DNA of 64,000 bases from Bog-473 sp963791455. GTDB taxonomy: Bacteria; Actinomycetota; Acidimicrobiia; Acidimicrobiales; RAAP-2. This document shows positions 51,225-60,368 of the stretch, in pieces. Every line of letters starts with the position of its first letter. The first letter of the stretch is position 1. A model generated the notes under the pieces. The model was not told the DNA's origin. It made no database searches and was given only the letters and a program-made list of their open reading frames with translations. The position numbers and the translations under genes were made by a program. Location: contig CAWBSM010000002.1 in NCBI GenBank assembly GCA_963791455.1, positions 1,240,001 through 1,304,000 of the forward strand, in the 5' to 3' direction.

Positions 51225-51706
51225 GACTCGACATCTTCCAGGCTGCGCCAGTACATCACCGCTTCCTTCCCCTCGACAGCGTCCGGGATCCGTCCGATCT
51301 CCTCGAAGCCCAGGTGTCGGTACATGGAGTGGACGGGGTTCGACTCAAAGACGAGATTGAACATGACGGCGTCAAACCCGAGGCGCCGCGCCTCGCGCAG
51401 CGAGTGCTCCACCAGGGTCCGGCCCACGCCCGTGTTCCGGTAGGGGGCGAGCACGAAGTAGCCGGCGTTGGCGATGTGTGCCGCCCGCCCGACGAAGTTG
51501 GGCTTGAGGTAGTAGGCGCCGATGAGCGATCCTTCGAACCGGGCGACGAGCACGGCAGTCGAGTGTGCGATCCAATAGTCATCGAAGTCCTCCCGCGTGA
51601 GCGGCGGGAGTTGCGGGAAGCCCTCCCGAGCCCCGACGATGCGACTGAAAGCTCGGAACAGATCGTCGTGATCGTCCACCGTGGCCTCTCGGATGTCCAC
51701 CGGCAC
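51221..51706 (-). CDS. GNAT family N-acetyltransferase
   Basis: 161 residues. The acetyl-CoA loop appears as YFVLAPYRNTGVGRTLVEHSL, with the RNTGVG core, and the C-terminal FNLVFESNPVHSMYRHLGF is a typical GNAT ending. The acceptor is unknown. It is the first gene of a tight unit with the crotonase and PhyH genes; its stop overlaps the crotonase start. Confidence 0.82.
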   Translation of the reverse strand: MPVDIREATVDDHDDLFRAFSRIVGAREGFPQLPPLTREDFDDYWIAHSTAVLVARFEGSLIGAYYLKPNFVGRAAHIANAGYFVLAPYRNTGVGRTLVEHSLREARRLGFDAVMFNLVFESNPVHSMYRHLGFEEIGRIPDAVEGKEAVMYWRSLEDVES

Positions 51707-51772
51707 GCTCCCAAGGTAGCGGCGTCGATGTGACCGGAGGATCGCACATCCGATGCAGATACCGGCCGCACG

Positions 51773-52603
51773 CTACGTCCCGACGCCGAAGCCGGTCGTG
51801 CCGGTCCCAGGCCGCACCGCCTCGATCGGATCGCGCAGGTCGTCGATGTACCCGAGTGCGTACGCACCCCGGTCATACCCCATCAGGCGGAGCAGATCCG
51901 TTGGCAGCGTCTCGGCAACCTCACGCGGCACGGAGAGGTACTGGTTCTCCTCTTGACGCAGCCACGCCACGTTGTACGTGATGTTGAGCCCGATGCGGGT
52001 CGCGTCGGAGCGGTTGGCTCCGCCACCGTGGTAGACGCTGCCCGAGTAGAAGAGGACCGAACCAGACGCCATCTCGGCCGGTTCGGTGTCGTCGTGGCTG
52101 AACGTCAGCTTGTCCTCGCGCAGGTTGCTTCCCACCACGATCCGGGTGGCGCCGTTCTGCTCGGTGAAGTCGCTCAGCGCCCAGATCGTGTTGCACTGGA
52201 CCTCGTACCCACGCGGAAAAGGGAAGAAGTCGAACGCCCATTGGTCCCGGTGGATCGGTTGGGCCGACTCCCCCGAGCCGATGGCGATGGCCTGGGTCAG
52301 GTGCAGCTGGATGTTCGTGGCGTGCCCGAGGAAGGTACGTGCCGTGCCGAGCGCGAGCGGGTGCATGACCAGCTCGCGGCACGAGGGCGACCGGGCGATC
52401 AGCGAGCCGGTTCTCCGGGTGAGCTTGCCGCTGAAGTCGTCAGGCCCCATCGGCGTCGCTTCGAAGTAGGGCCGCAGCTCGGACTCGATCCGGCCGAGCA
52501 ACGCCGACGGCACCACACGGTCGACGATGACCGCGCCGTCGCGCCCGATGGTCGCGCCCACCTCGTCCGGGTTCGCGTCGTTCGCCAGGTGAACAATGGG
52601 CAT
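51773..52603 (-). CDS. Second phytanoyl-CoA dioxygenase (PhyH) family protein
   Basis: 276 residues. Iron ligands: PIHRDQWAF (His and Asp) and a distal His in SVYHGGGANRSD. Overall it is distinct from the PhyH protein at 49.6-50.5 kb, so it probably acts on a different substrate. Enzymes of this group are often found next to P450 or CoA genes in actinobacteria. It is preceded by a 115-base gap from the maleylpyruvate isomerase-like gene and is followed by the acetyltransferase on the same strand. Confidence 0.82.
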   Translation of the reverse strand: MPIVHLANDANPDEVGATIGRDGAVIVDRVVPSALLGRIESELRPYFEATPMGPDDFSGKLTRRTGSLIARSPSCRELVMHPLALGTARTFLGHATNIQLHLTQAIAIGSGESAQPIHRDQWAFDFFPFPRGYEVQCNTIWALSDFTEQNGATRIVVGSNLREDKLTFSHDDTEPAEMASGSVLFYSGSVYHGGGANRSDATRIGLNITYNVAWLRQEENQYLSVPREVAETLPTDLLRLMGYDRGAYALGYIDDLRDPIEAVRPGTGTTGFGVGT

Positions 52604-52718
52604 CCCTCATCCTCCACAACGACCGTCCGGAGGGGCAACTCCTCCAGGACCCGTGGGGGGTCGAGGGGCGGCCTGATGCCCATGCGTACAGATCGCCTCG
52701 TGGCCTTCCGGTGGCTCG

Positions 52719-53483
52719 TTACACGCCCGGAAAGATGCTGCGCAGCCTCTCGAGCAGGGCGGCGTCACCTCGGACCGGTGGCGTGTGGTCCGGATCGAGC
52801 CTCCCGTAGACGAGGCGGCACAGAGCTTCGGCGGGCAACACCAAGTCGTCGGGCTCCGGACCGCCTCCGTCGACGGCGGTCAATTCCACCTTGTCGGCCG
52901 CGAGGCGCAGAGTGAAGTGCCGGACCGGGTCGGTCGTGCCCACACGCACGGTGCGCGTCACTCCGGTCGGCCGCGCCACAAAACGCGCGATCAGCTCGAG
53001 GTTGTCGATCACAACGGCGGCGACGTCTGGCGGGAGGTAGGCCCCGTCGTCGAGGACGACCTCGATGTCCCAGGTGTGGATCGCGTGCTCGTTGAGACGC
53101 ATGGCAACGGCACGGTCGAAGTCAAGTTTCACAGGACCCATGGGGAACTCGAGCCGAGCGCGGTCGTCGTCAGGCAGAGCGTCCAAGGCTTCGAGCAGAC
53201 GCTCGTCTTCGACCAGGGCGTCGTCGGCCTGGGCCCTGGGCGTCTTTGCGTTCCATTCGTCCCACACCGACGGGGCGAACTGGTCGGGGGTGGCGTACCC
53301 GGCCAGGGCGTCGTCGAGCCGGCGCCGCATGATGACCGCAGACGAGCCGAGGTGCGAGAGCACGCCCGCGATCGACCACTCGCTGCAATAGGACTGCGCC
53401 TCGAGCTGGGCGTCGTCGAGGCCGCGGCAGAGTGCGTGCAGACGGCCGACCGAAGCGCGCAATGCGGGGAGGGGGCGGTCCAT
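52719..53483 (-). CDS. Mycothiol-dependent maleylpyruvate isomerase family protein (DinB-like)
   Basis: 254 residues. The N-terminal four-helix domain has SYCSEWSIAGVLSHLGSSA, the zinc/mycothiol site with conserved Trp and His, and a C-terminal domain follows. Members isomerise maleylpyruvate or have unknown thiol-dependent roles in actinobacteria that make mycothiol. It is divergent from the ArsR gene, and the gap between them holds a strong promoter and operator. A second family member lies at 54.5 kb, behind the ArsR gene. Confidence 0.75.
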   Translation of the reverse strand: MDRPLPALRASVGRLHALCRGLDDAQLEAQSYCSEWSIAGVLSHLGSSAVIMRRRLDDALAGYATPDQFAPSVWDEWNAKTPRAQADDALVEDERLLEALDALPDDDRARLEFPMGPVKLDFDRAVAMRLNEHAIHTWDIEVVLDDGAYLPPDVAAVVIDNLELIARFVARPTGVTRTVRVGTTDPVRHFTLRLAADKVELTAVDGGGPEPDDLVLPAEALCRLVYGRLDPDHTPPVRGDAALLERLRSIFPGV

Positions 53484-53562
53484 GGTTCGTCTCCTTGTCC
53501 TTCGTCACTGGTCTACCGGGCAGCGGCGGGCACCCCGACGAGGATGTTCGCACGCCCGATGT

Positions 53563-53604
53563 ATTTAACTTGACAGCTAACTAACGATTCGGTTAAATAA
53601 ACCG
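53563..53604 (+). promoter_or_regulatory. Promoter and inverted-repeat operator of the ArsR gene, leaderless start
   Basis: TTGACA (53570-53575), 17 bases, then TTAAAT (53593-53598) form a strong promoter whose start point falls at or next to the GTG at 53606. That mRNA would be leaderless. Flanking it are ATTTAAC (53563-53569) and GTTAAAT (53592-53598), an inverted repeat with a 22-base spacer, and CGGTT-N5-AACCG (53590-53604). Either palindrome could be an ArsR site. Confidence 0.55.
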
Positions 53605-53605
53605 A

Positions 53606-54016
53606 GTGTCCACCACGACCGACGACCGACTCGATGCGGCGTTCGCCGCGCTGGCGGACCCGACCCGCCGGGCCATCCTGAGCCGGCTGGCCCGGGGTGA
53701 TGCCACGGTCGGCGAGTTGGCCGCGCCCTTCGAGATGTCGCTGCCGGGCATCTCCAAGCACCTCAAGGTGCTCGAGCGCAGCGGTCTTATCTCGCGGGGG
53801 CGCAACGCCCAGTTTCGACCCTGCCACCTCGAGCCCGAGGCGCTCGATCGCGCGCTGGACTGGATTGCCACCCACCGGCGGCTCTGGGACGAGCGTTTCG
53901 ACAAGCTCGATGCGCTGTTGGCCGACTTGCGGCGTACGCCGCCGGGAAAGGCGGCAGAACGGAAGGGCGCCCCAGGGAGGACCGACGACGACAGAAGGGA
54001 ACGCCGGCATGGGTGA
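53606..54016 (+). CDS. ArsR-family transcriptional repressor
   Basis: 136 residues. The winged helix has LADPTRRAILSRLARGDATVGEL and the recognition helix MSLPGISKHLKVLERSGL. No metal-binding cysteine motif is seen, so it is probably a non-metal ArsR that senses an organic signal. It is followed by an SRPBCC protein whose ATG overlaps its stop, a common pairing, and by a mycothiol-type isomerase. Promoter motifs suggest leaderless expression and autoregulation. Confidence 0.85.
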   Translation: MSTTTDDRLDAAFAALADPTRRAILSRLARGDATVGELAAPFEMSLPGISKHLKVLERSGLISRGRNAQFRPCHLEPEALDRALDWIATHRRLWDERFDKLDALLADLRRTPPGKAAERKGAPGRTDDDRRERRHG

Positions 54017-54497
54017 ACACGGTGGTGCCGATGGCGCGCCCAACCAGTTGCGCTTCAGTCGGGTCTTCGAGGCGCCGCGGGAGCTGGTCTTCCGCTGCAT
54101 GATCGATCCCGATCACCTCACCCACTTCTGGGGTCCCGCCGGAGTGTCCGCGCCGCGTGACGCCATCAAGGTCGACGCGCGGCCCGGCGGCGTCTTCGAG
54201 ACGGTGATGGTCGGCGATGCCGACGGCAGCGAATACGCGACCCATGCCGTGTATGACGATGTGCGCGAGCCGGAACTCTTGGCGTGGACGGAGACCCACT
54301 CGGGCATGCGGGTCCGCACGGAGTTCGTTGCGCTCGGGCCCGACCGCACCGAGGTGCGGATCCACCAGACGTACGTGCCCGAGGCCTTCTCGACCCCTGA
54401 GGCCCAGGCCGGGTTCTTGTCCTCGCTCGACCGCTTCAACGCGTATCTCGGCCGGCTCATGCCCGAGCCCGACGACGAGGTCCACGATCCCCGATAG
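54009..54497 (+). CDS. SRPBCC/AHSA1-like ligand-binding protein
   Basis: 162 residues of the START/Bet v1-like fold. The opening FSRVFEAPRELVFRCMIDPDHLTHFWGP is the standard AHSA1/SRPBCC start, followed by a hydrophobic cavity barrel. Such proteins bind small organic ligands and are often encoded behind ArsR regulators. Its ATG overlaps the ArsR stop codon by eight bases. It may sense the same compound as the repressor, but this is inference. Confidence 0.82.
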   Translation: MGEHGGADGAPNQLRFSRVFEAPRELVFRCMIDPDHLTHFWGPAGVSAPRDAIKVDARPGGVFETVMVGDADGSEYATHAVYDDVREPELLAWTETHSGMRVRTEFVALGPDRTEVRIHQTYVPEAFSTPEAQAGFLSSLDRFNAYLGRLMPEPDDEVHDPR

Positions 54498-54515
54498 CCG
54501 ATAGGAGGAACCACC

Positions 54516-55175
54516 ATGACCCTCGACACCTCGCCCGCACCCGCACACGGCCCGGAAGTCGACCTGGCCGCCGCCATCGCCGACGAGTACCGTGCGCTGG
54601 CCGACCTCTTGGAGCTGGCAGACCCGACGGTCTGGGAGACACCGTCGCTGTGCGAGGGGTGGCGAACCCGTGAAGTGGTGGCGCACATGACAATGCCGGT
54701 GCGCTATTCCGGTCCGGCGTTCATAGCGGAGCTGGAGGCGGCCGACGGTGATTTCACCCGCCTGTCGAATGCCGTCGCGGCCCGCGACGGTGCGCTTCCC
54801 GTCGAGACGCTCCTTGCGGCTCTCCGCTCTGATGTGTTGCACAGCTGGTTGCCGCCCGGCGGTGGCCCCGAGGGTGCGCTGACCCACTGCGTGATCCACG
54901 GGCTCGACATCATCGAGGCCGTCCCCCTCGCCCGGTCCGTGCCCCTACCCCGCGTCGCCCAGGTGCTCGAGATCGTTACCGATCCCCGTTCGCCCAACCT
55001 CTTCGGCGTCGACCTCTCGGGCATCGCATTGCAGGCCGACGACCTGAACTGGACCAAAGGGTCCGGGGCGTTGGTCTCGGGGCCGGCGCAGGCCGTGGCC
55101 CTGGTGGCGTGCGGACGACTGCTGCCGGTCGGGCGCCTGAGCGGCGACGCCGCCGAACGCTTCACGCAGAGCTAG
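54516..55175 (+). CDS. Mycothiol-dependent maleylpyruvate isomerase family protein (DinB-like)
   Basis: 219 residues. The zinc/mycothiol site is visible as SLCEGWRTREVVAHMT, with a second His later in THCVIHGLDI. The start ATG has a GGAGG site six bases upstream. It is the last gene of the ArsR-SRPBCC unit and is related to the divergent gene at 52.7 kb, so this ArsR locus is flanked by two such enzymes. The natural substrate is not known. Confidence 0.77.
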   Translation: MTLDTSPAPAHGPEVDLAAAIADEYRALADLLELADPTVWETPSLCEGWRTREVVAHMTMPVRYSGPAFIAELEAADGDFTRLSNAVAARDGALPVETLLAALRSDVLHSWLPPGGGPEGALTHCVIHGLDIIEAVPLARSVPLPRVAQVLEIVTDPRSPNLFGVDLSGIALQADDLNWTKGSGALVSGPAQAVALVACGRLLPVGRLSGDAAERFTQS

Positions 55176-55305
55176 TCGCACAATCGCCCTTGCGGCGTCC
55201 GAAGAGGTCACGGCGGAATCACCCGCCGGTCACGGTCCGGTCATCAGCTATTCAGGATCGTTGGGTAGGCAGGACATGTCTGCCCGCTGCCCAGGAGGTC
55301 CCCGA

Positions 55306-56532
55306 ATGTCCATCCTCACCGTCCGCTCGCTCGGTGTCCTCGCGACGGCGGGTACCGCAGCCCTGACAAGTGCACTCGCCGTGACGGTGCCCGTGGCATC
55401 GGCCGATCCCGGCGACGGACCCGGCCCTTTCCCGGGTCACGACCACGGCCTCAGGGCGACGGTCATCGTGTCGGGGACCTCGCTGAAGCACACGTTCACC
55501 GAAGCTGGCGCCTCGACCGTCACCTCTGAACCGCTGACCGATCCCGACGACTTCACCCTGCTTGGCGAGGACATCTTCGTTGGCTTCCAAAATGGCGTCG
55601 GCCCGCAGGGTCAACCCAGCCCGAGCAAGAACCTGGACAGCACCGTGGTCGAGTTGTCCCAGCGCGGCCAACCCGTCGCGCAATGGGACGTTCGGGGGAA
55701 GACCGACGGGGTAACTGCCGACCCCGAAGCTCACATGGTGATCGCCACGGTCAACGAGGACGCCAACTCATCCTTGTACACGATCACGCCGGGCCCCGGG
55801 GGAGGGATCGTCCGGCATTACTCGTACAACGAGCCGCTGCCGCACCACGGTGGCACCGACGCCATCTCCGTCTACGACGGGCAGATCCTGATCAGCGCCT
55901 CGGCGCCCGGCACGACGGGAAAGCTGAAAGCACCTCAACCCACCTTCCCCGCCGTGTATTCGGTGAGTCTCGATCCGTCGAACTCGATCGCCACCGTCAC
56001 GCCGTTCTTCTACGATGAGGACCCGGCGGCGGTCGCAAACGTCGGAACACGACAGACCGGTCAGACGGTGAAGTTGGCCCTGACCGACCCGGACTCGAAC
56101 GAGGTCGTGCCGCCGTACGCGCCGCGCTTCCAAGGCGACTTCATGCTGACGAGCCAGGGCGACCAGGAGCAGATCTTCGTCAGCCGTTGGGACCACAAGC
56201 TCCGGGTGCTCTCGCTCTCGCAGTCCGTCGACGACACGGCATGGCCCGACGACGACGGAGCGGGCACCCTGTACGCCACGGACTCGACCAACGATGCGGT
56301 CGACACGGTGACGGGGGACTTCCCCGACGGGCCGGTCGTGGCTGCCACGCCCTGCGGGGCCAACAGTGCACCAGCGACGTGCCCCGATCCGCCGAGGTAT
56401 CCGGCCAACTACCTCGCCACGCTCAACCCGTGGTCCGGACAGGTCACTCCCCTCACGGTCGGAGGCGCGGCATTCGTGCCCCAAGGCGGCCTCCTCTTCG
56501 TCGGCGATGACAACGGACAGGGCCAACCGTGA
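55306..56532 (+). CDS. Secreted protein of unknown function
   Basis: 408 residues. A signal peptide runs to about residue 34 (cleavage near ASADPGDG). The mature part has repeated strand-rich segments (for example TVVELSQRGQPVAQWDV, FMLTSQGDQEQIFVSRWDHKLRVLSL) that suggest a beta-propeller, but I cannot name the family. A cysteine pair sits at ATPCGANSAPATCPDP. AGGAGG stands seven bases before the ATG. It stands alone between the ArsR unit and the Liv operon. Confidence 0.62.
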   Translation: MSILTVRSLGVLATAGTAALTSALAVTVPVASADPGDGPGPFPGHDHGLRATVIVSGTSLKHTFTEAGASTVTSEPLTDPDDFTLLGEDIFVGFQNGVGPQGQPSPSKNLDSTVVELSQRGQPVAQWDVRGKTDGVTADPEAHMVIATVNEDANSSLYTITPGPGGGIVRHYSYNEPLPHHGGTDAISVYDGQILISASAPGTTGKLKAPQPTFPAVYSVSLDPSNSIATVTPFFYDEDPAAVANVGTRQTGQTVKLALTDPDSNEVVPPYAPRFQGDFMLTSQGDQEQIFVSRWDHKLRVLSLSQSVDDTAWPDDDGAGTLYATDSTNDAVDTVTGDFPDGPVVAATPCGANSAPATCPDPPRYPANYLATLNPWSGQVTPLTVGGAAFVPQGGLLFVGDDNGQGQP

Positions 56533-56786
56533 ACTGATTCACAAGCAGCAACACCACGGTGGCTCTGCAATGAGGGTGACCGTGACATCGGGGAGACGAT
56601 CTCACGGTTCGCCGCGGTCAGGTCGCGGCGCCGGCCCGTCATTGCGTTGCGATTACCCGGCGCTCTCGTGTCGGAGGTGTAACGTCGCCAGCGATGACGG
56701 GGGGCTCGTGGCAAACGCCGGGTGACGGACGCGCCAGAGGTCGCAGCGAGCCGCTGCCGGGCACAAGCAGGGAGAGGGAACACGGG

Positions 56787-57662
56787 ATGGGGTTGGGCCC
56801 GCTCGTCCAGGCCTCGCGGCAACCGGTGGAGGGGGACGCCGCGCCGGCCGGCGAGGGCAGGGGCGCCGTCCTGGTGGTGGACCAGATCAGCGTCGGATTC
56901 GGCGGACTGCTGGCACTGAGCGAAGTGTCGATGTCCGTGGGCGACGACGAGGTCGTCGGCGTGATTGGCCCGAACGGCGCGGGCAAGACGACCCTCTTCA
57001 ACGTCATTTGCGGATTTGTGCACCCCAGTTCGGGCTCGCTTACCTACCGCAGCACCGTCTTACGCCGGCACCATCCGCACGACCTGGCCAAGCTCGGAAT
57101 CGCTCGGACCCTCCAAGGCGTCGGGCTGTGCGCCGGGTTGAGCGTGCAAGAAAACGTCATGCTGGGCGCCCAGCCTGTGCTCCGCAGTGACATGGTGTCG
57201 TCCTTCCTCGGCCTGTGGCGCTCCAGTCGGGAGGAGCGCCACGTGGCGGGCCGGGCCTTCGAAGTCATGGACGAGCTCGGCGTTGCGTCGCACGCCCGCC
57301 AACTCCCGGGCTCGCTGCCCTACGGCGTGCAGAAGCGCGTCGCGCTCGCACGTGCGCTGATGGCCGAGCCACGCCTGCTAATGCTCGACGAACCGGCGAG
57401 CGGGCTATCAGAGAGTGACATGGACGAGCTCGGCACGCGGATCCGCGGCCTGACCGACCGCATGGCTGTCCTGCTGGTGGAACACCACATGGACCTGGTC
57501 ATGTCCGTGTGCGACCGCCTCGTCGTTCTCAACTTCGGCCAGGTCATTGCCCAGGGCACCCCCGAGGCCATCCGGGTCAACCCGGAGGTGGCCACGGCGT
57601 ACCTCGGGGACGTCGTCGACGACAAGGCCCTCCCCAACCGTCCGGGAACAGACAGTGCTTGA
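56787..57662 (+). CDS. livG: Branched-chain amino acid type ABC importer, ATPase LivG
   Basis: 291 residues. GPNGAGKTTLF (P-loop), the signature GSLPYGVQKRVALARAL, Walker B LLMLDEPASGLS and VEHHMDLV. The signature has Val where LivG proteins more often have Gln, which is seen in some actinobacterial copies. The ATG at 56787 is chosen for an AGGGAGAGGG stretch upstream. An N-terminal extension of about 30 residues precedes the domain. It overlaps livF by eight bases and leads a five-gene importer operon. Confidence 0.87.
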   Translation: MGLGPLVQASRQPVEGDAAPAGEGRGAVLVVDQISVGFGGLLALSEVSMSVGDDEVVGVIGPNGAGKTTLFNVICGFVHPSSGSLTYRSTVLRRHHPHDLAKLGIARTLQGVGLCAGLSVQENVMLGAQPVLRSDMVSSFLGLWRSSREERHVAGRAFEVMDELGVASHARQLPGSLPYGVQKRVALARALMAEPRLLMLDEPASGLSESDMDELGTRIRGLTDRMAVLLVEHHMDLVMSVCDRLVVLNFGQVIAQGTPEAIRVNPEVATAYLGDVVDDKALPNRPGTDSA

Positions 57663-58362
57663 AATCAGGGACCTCAGCGTCTCCTACGGGGCGGTACAGG
57701 CGCTCCGCTCGGTTTCCTTGGACGCCGCACCAGGTGCGATCACCGCGGTCCTGGGCGCCAACGGTGCGGGCAAGACGACGCTGTTGCGCGCCATCTCCGG
57801 ATTGGTCAAGCCCCAAAGCGGGTCGGTGCGCTTCGACGGAAACCGCATGTTGGGCCGCAAGGTCGAGAGCATCGCACGGATGGGGGTGGCGCACGTGCCG
57901 GAGGGCCGCGGCGTGATCGAGGAGCTGACGGTGGAGGAGAACCTGCGTCTGGCCACGCTGTGGTCGCTCCGCAAGCAGGATCGTCAGTCGGCTATCGCCG
58001 AGATCCTCGGGCTGTTCCCACGCCTGCAGACGTTCCGACGCCGACAGGCCGCGACCCTCTCGGGCGGTGAGCGCCAGATGCTGGTCCTCGGCCGGGCTCT
58101 CATCTCGCGTCCCCGCCTCCTCCTCCTCGACGAACCGAGCCTTGGCTTGGCCCCGTTGGTAACGCTCCAGTTGATGGCGCTCCTACACGAGCAAACCGAG
58201 GGCAAGGACATCACGGTGGTGCTGGTGGAGCAAAACGCCCGCAGCGCGCTGTCGGTCTCCCATCACGCCGTGATCCTCAACCTCGGCCAAGTAGTCGTGT
58301 CCGACGATGCGGCAACGGTGGCGAGCGACGACGCACTCCGTCACCACTATCTGGGGTTCTAG
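57655..58362 (+). CDS. livF: Branched-chain amino acid type ABC importer, ATPase LivF
   Basis: 235 residues, all motifs intact: GANGAGKTTLL, LSGGERQMLVLGRAL, LLLLDEPSLGLAP and VVLVEQNARSAL. The GTG start lies inside the end of livG. LivF pairs with LivG to power uptake of amino acids, amides or related compounds. Confidence 0.9.
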   Translation: MLEIRDLSVSYGAVQALRSVSLDAAPGAITAVLGANGAGKTTLLRAISGLVKPQSGSVRFDGNRMLGRKVESIARMGVAHVPEGRGVIEELTVEENLRLATLWSLRKQDRQSAIAEILGLFPRLQTFRRRQAATLSGGERQMLVLGRALISRPRLLLLDEPSLGLAPLVTLQLMALLHEQTEGKDITVVLVEQNARSALSVSHHAVILNLGQVVVSDDAATVASDDALRHHYLGF

Positions 58363-58367
58363 CGCCG

Positions 58368-59246
58368 ATGACCCTGTTCCTCGACTACACCCTCGACGGC
58401 ATTGCGAACGGGATGATCTATGCCTTGCTGGCGCTTGCGCTCGTGCTGATCTACCGGGCGACCAAGATCATCAACTTCGCGCAGGGCGCCGCGGGCATGT
58501 TGACGACGTTCATCGCATTCAGCCTGCTGTCGCGCGGCCTCGGGTACTGGTGGGCCTTCATCCTCGTGCTCATCATCGGGTTCGCCATCGGGGCGGCGAG
58601 CGAGCGCATCCTGATCCGCCCCCTGCACGGCCGCTCGGAGCTGAACCCCGTCATCGTCACCATCGGGCTCCTGGTCGTCTTCGAGGGCCTGGCCGGAGCC
58701 ATCTACGGCAACGCCAGCCGCGGCTTCCCCGCCGCTTTTTCGCAGGCCGGTCTCCGGATCGGTCGCTCGACGATCGCCTTCTCGCACTTCGACGTCTTCA
58801 TCTTGATCACCGTGCTCGCCGCGATGGCAGCCATCTTCGTGCTGTTCCGCTACACGGCGCTCGGGCTCCGCATGCGTGCCACGGCCTTCTCCCGCGAGAT
58901 TGCCCGTCTGCTCGGGGTCAGGGTGGGCCTCTTCCTCACGCTCGGGTGGGGGCTGGCGGGTATCGCCGGGTCCTTGGCTGGGCTGCTCGTGGCGCCGACC
59001 AGCTCGTTCGGCCCGTACTACATGGACCTCATCCTCGTCTACGGCTTCACCGCCGCCGTGATCGGGGGGCTCGAGAGCCCGGTGGGTGCTCTCATCGGCG
59101 GACTGATCTCAGGCCTGTGCATCTCGTACGTTGGCGGGTACCTCGGTTCGGGCCTCGAACCCCTGGGCGCGCTTGCCCTGCTGATGGTCGCCTTGATGGC
59201 GCGACCCGAGGGCATCTTCGCCCGGCCGCCGGCTCGGAGAGTGTGA
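58368..59246 (+). CDS. livH: Branched-chain amino acid type ABC importer, permease LivH
   Basis: 292 residues with eight or nine membrane helices. TKIINFAQGAAGMLTTF and GLRMRATAFSREIARLLGV are LivH signatures, the second being the conserved cytoplasmic loop that meets the ATPase. It starts five bases after livF and ends one base before livM. Confidence 0.9.
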   Translation: MTLFLDYTLDGIANGMIYALLALALVLIYRATKIINFAQGAAGMLTTFIAFSLLSRGLGYWWAFILVLIIGFAIGAASERILIRPLHGRSELNPVIVTIGLLVVFEGLAGAIYGNASRGFPAAFSQAGLRIGRSTIAFSHFDVFILITVLAAMAAIFVLFRYTALGLRMRATAFSREIARLLGVRVGLFLTLGWGLAGIAGSLAGLLVAPTSSFGPYYMDLILVYGFTAAVIGGLESPVGALIGGLISGLCISYVGGYLGSGLEPLGALALLMVALMARPEGIFARPPARRV

Positions 59247-59247
59247 C

Positions 59248-60309
59248 GTGGACCGGGCTGTCATCACACGCATGCTGCACATGCCTCGCCAACCCCTCGT
59301 GCGCCATCTGCTCTTCGCCGCGATGGCCGGCGCGGTGCTCTACGTCGTCACGGCTCGGCTGAGCTCGTACAACGACTACCAAGTGGGCGAGATCGGCGCG
59401 TACGTGGTGGCGCTGGTCGGGCTGAGCCTGCTGACGGGACTGAACGGGCAGATCTCGCTCGGCCACGGCGCGTTTATGGCCGTCGGCGCGTACACCATGG
59501 CGCTCCTGATGAACCACACCGCTTCCAATTTCATCCTCGAACTCCTGGCTGCGGCGGGCGTGGCGGCGGCAGCAGGGCTCGTCATCGGCCTGCCGGCGAC
59601 CCGGCTCAAGGGCCCGTACTTGGCAGGGATGACACTGCTCTTCGCCCTCGCCGTGCCCTCGATCGCCGACAAGTGGCCCAACACGTTCGGCGGAGACCAG
59701 GGGTTGACCACCACGGTACCCACCGCGCCGGGATCGCTGGGGGCCGAGCAGTGGCTGGCCGACATCCAGATCGCTGCTGCTCTGATCGTGATGGTCCTGC
59801 TGGCCAACTTGCTCTCGAGCCGATTCGGCCGCGCCTTCCGAGCCGTCCGTGACGACGAGATCGCGGCGTCGTTGTCGGGAATCCACGTGGCCCGTACCAA
59901 GGTAACGGCCTTCACGATCAGTGCCGGCTGCGCCGGCCTCGGTGGTGCCCTGCTCGCGCTCTCCACCGGTGTGGTCAACACCGGGGAGTTCCCGCTCACG
60001 CTGTCGATCCAGTTGCTGGCGGCCATGGTGCTCGGTGGTACCGGGACGCTGATCGGCATGGTCTGGGGCGGCATCCTTCTCGTGTACCTGCCGCAGTGGT
60101 CCACCTCACTGTCGTCGCACTTCAGCCTCGGGAGTGGCGCCAACGCCTACCTGGCCACCATCATCTTCGGCGTCGTGTTGATCGTGGCGATGATCGCGGC
60201 ACCGACGGGGATCCAGGGCGGGCTGCGCTGGGTCTGGTCGCACAGACCGCACCTTCCGAAGGGTGGACGCGGCGCGGCGGCACCGGTTCCGGCTTCCGCG
60301 GGTGACTAG
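59248..60309 (+). CDS. livM: Branched-chain amino acid type ABC importer, permease LivM
   Basis: 353 residues with about ten helices. GLNGQISLGHGAFMAVGAY and FRAVRDDEIAASLSGIHVARTKVTAF are the LivM signatures. The C-terminal tail is longer than usual and charged. It starts one base after livH. With LivH it forms the membrane channel. Confidence 0.9.
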   Translation: MDRAVITRMLHMPRQPLVRHLLFAAMAGAVLYVVTARLSSYNDYQVGEIGAYVVALVGLSLLTGLNGQISLGHGAFMAVGAYTMALLMNHTASNFILELLAAAGVAAAAGLVIGLPATRLKGPYLAGMTLLFALAVPSIADKWPNTFGGDQGLTTTVPTAPGSLGAEQWLADIQIAAALIVMVLLANLLSSRFGRAFRAVRDDEIAASLSGIHVARTKVTAFTISAGCAGLGGALLALSTGVVNTGEFPLTLSIQLLAAMVLGGTGTLIGMVWGGILLVYLPQWSTSLSSHFSLGSGANAYLATIIFGVVLIVAMIAAPTGIQGGLRWVWSHRPHLPKGGRGAAAPVPASAGD

Positions 60310-60368
60310 GGCATGCGAGATCGAAGCGAACCATCACAGTTCCAACAAACCCAAATGAAGGAGGAGTG

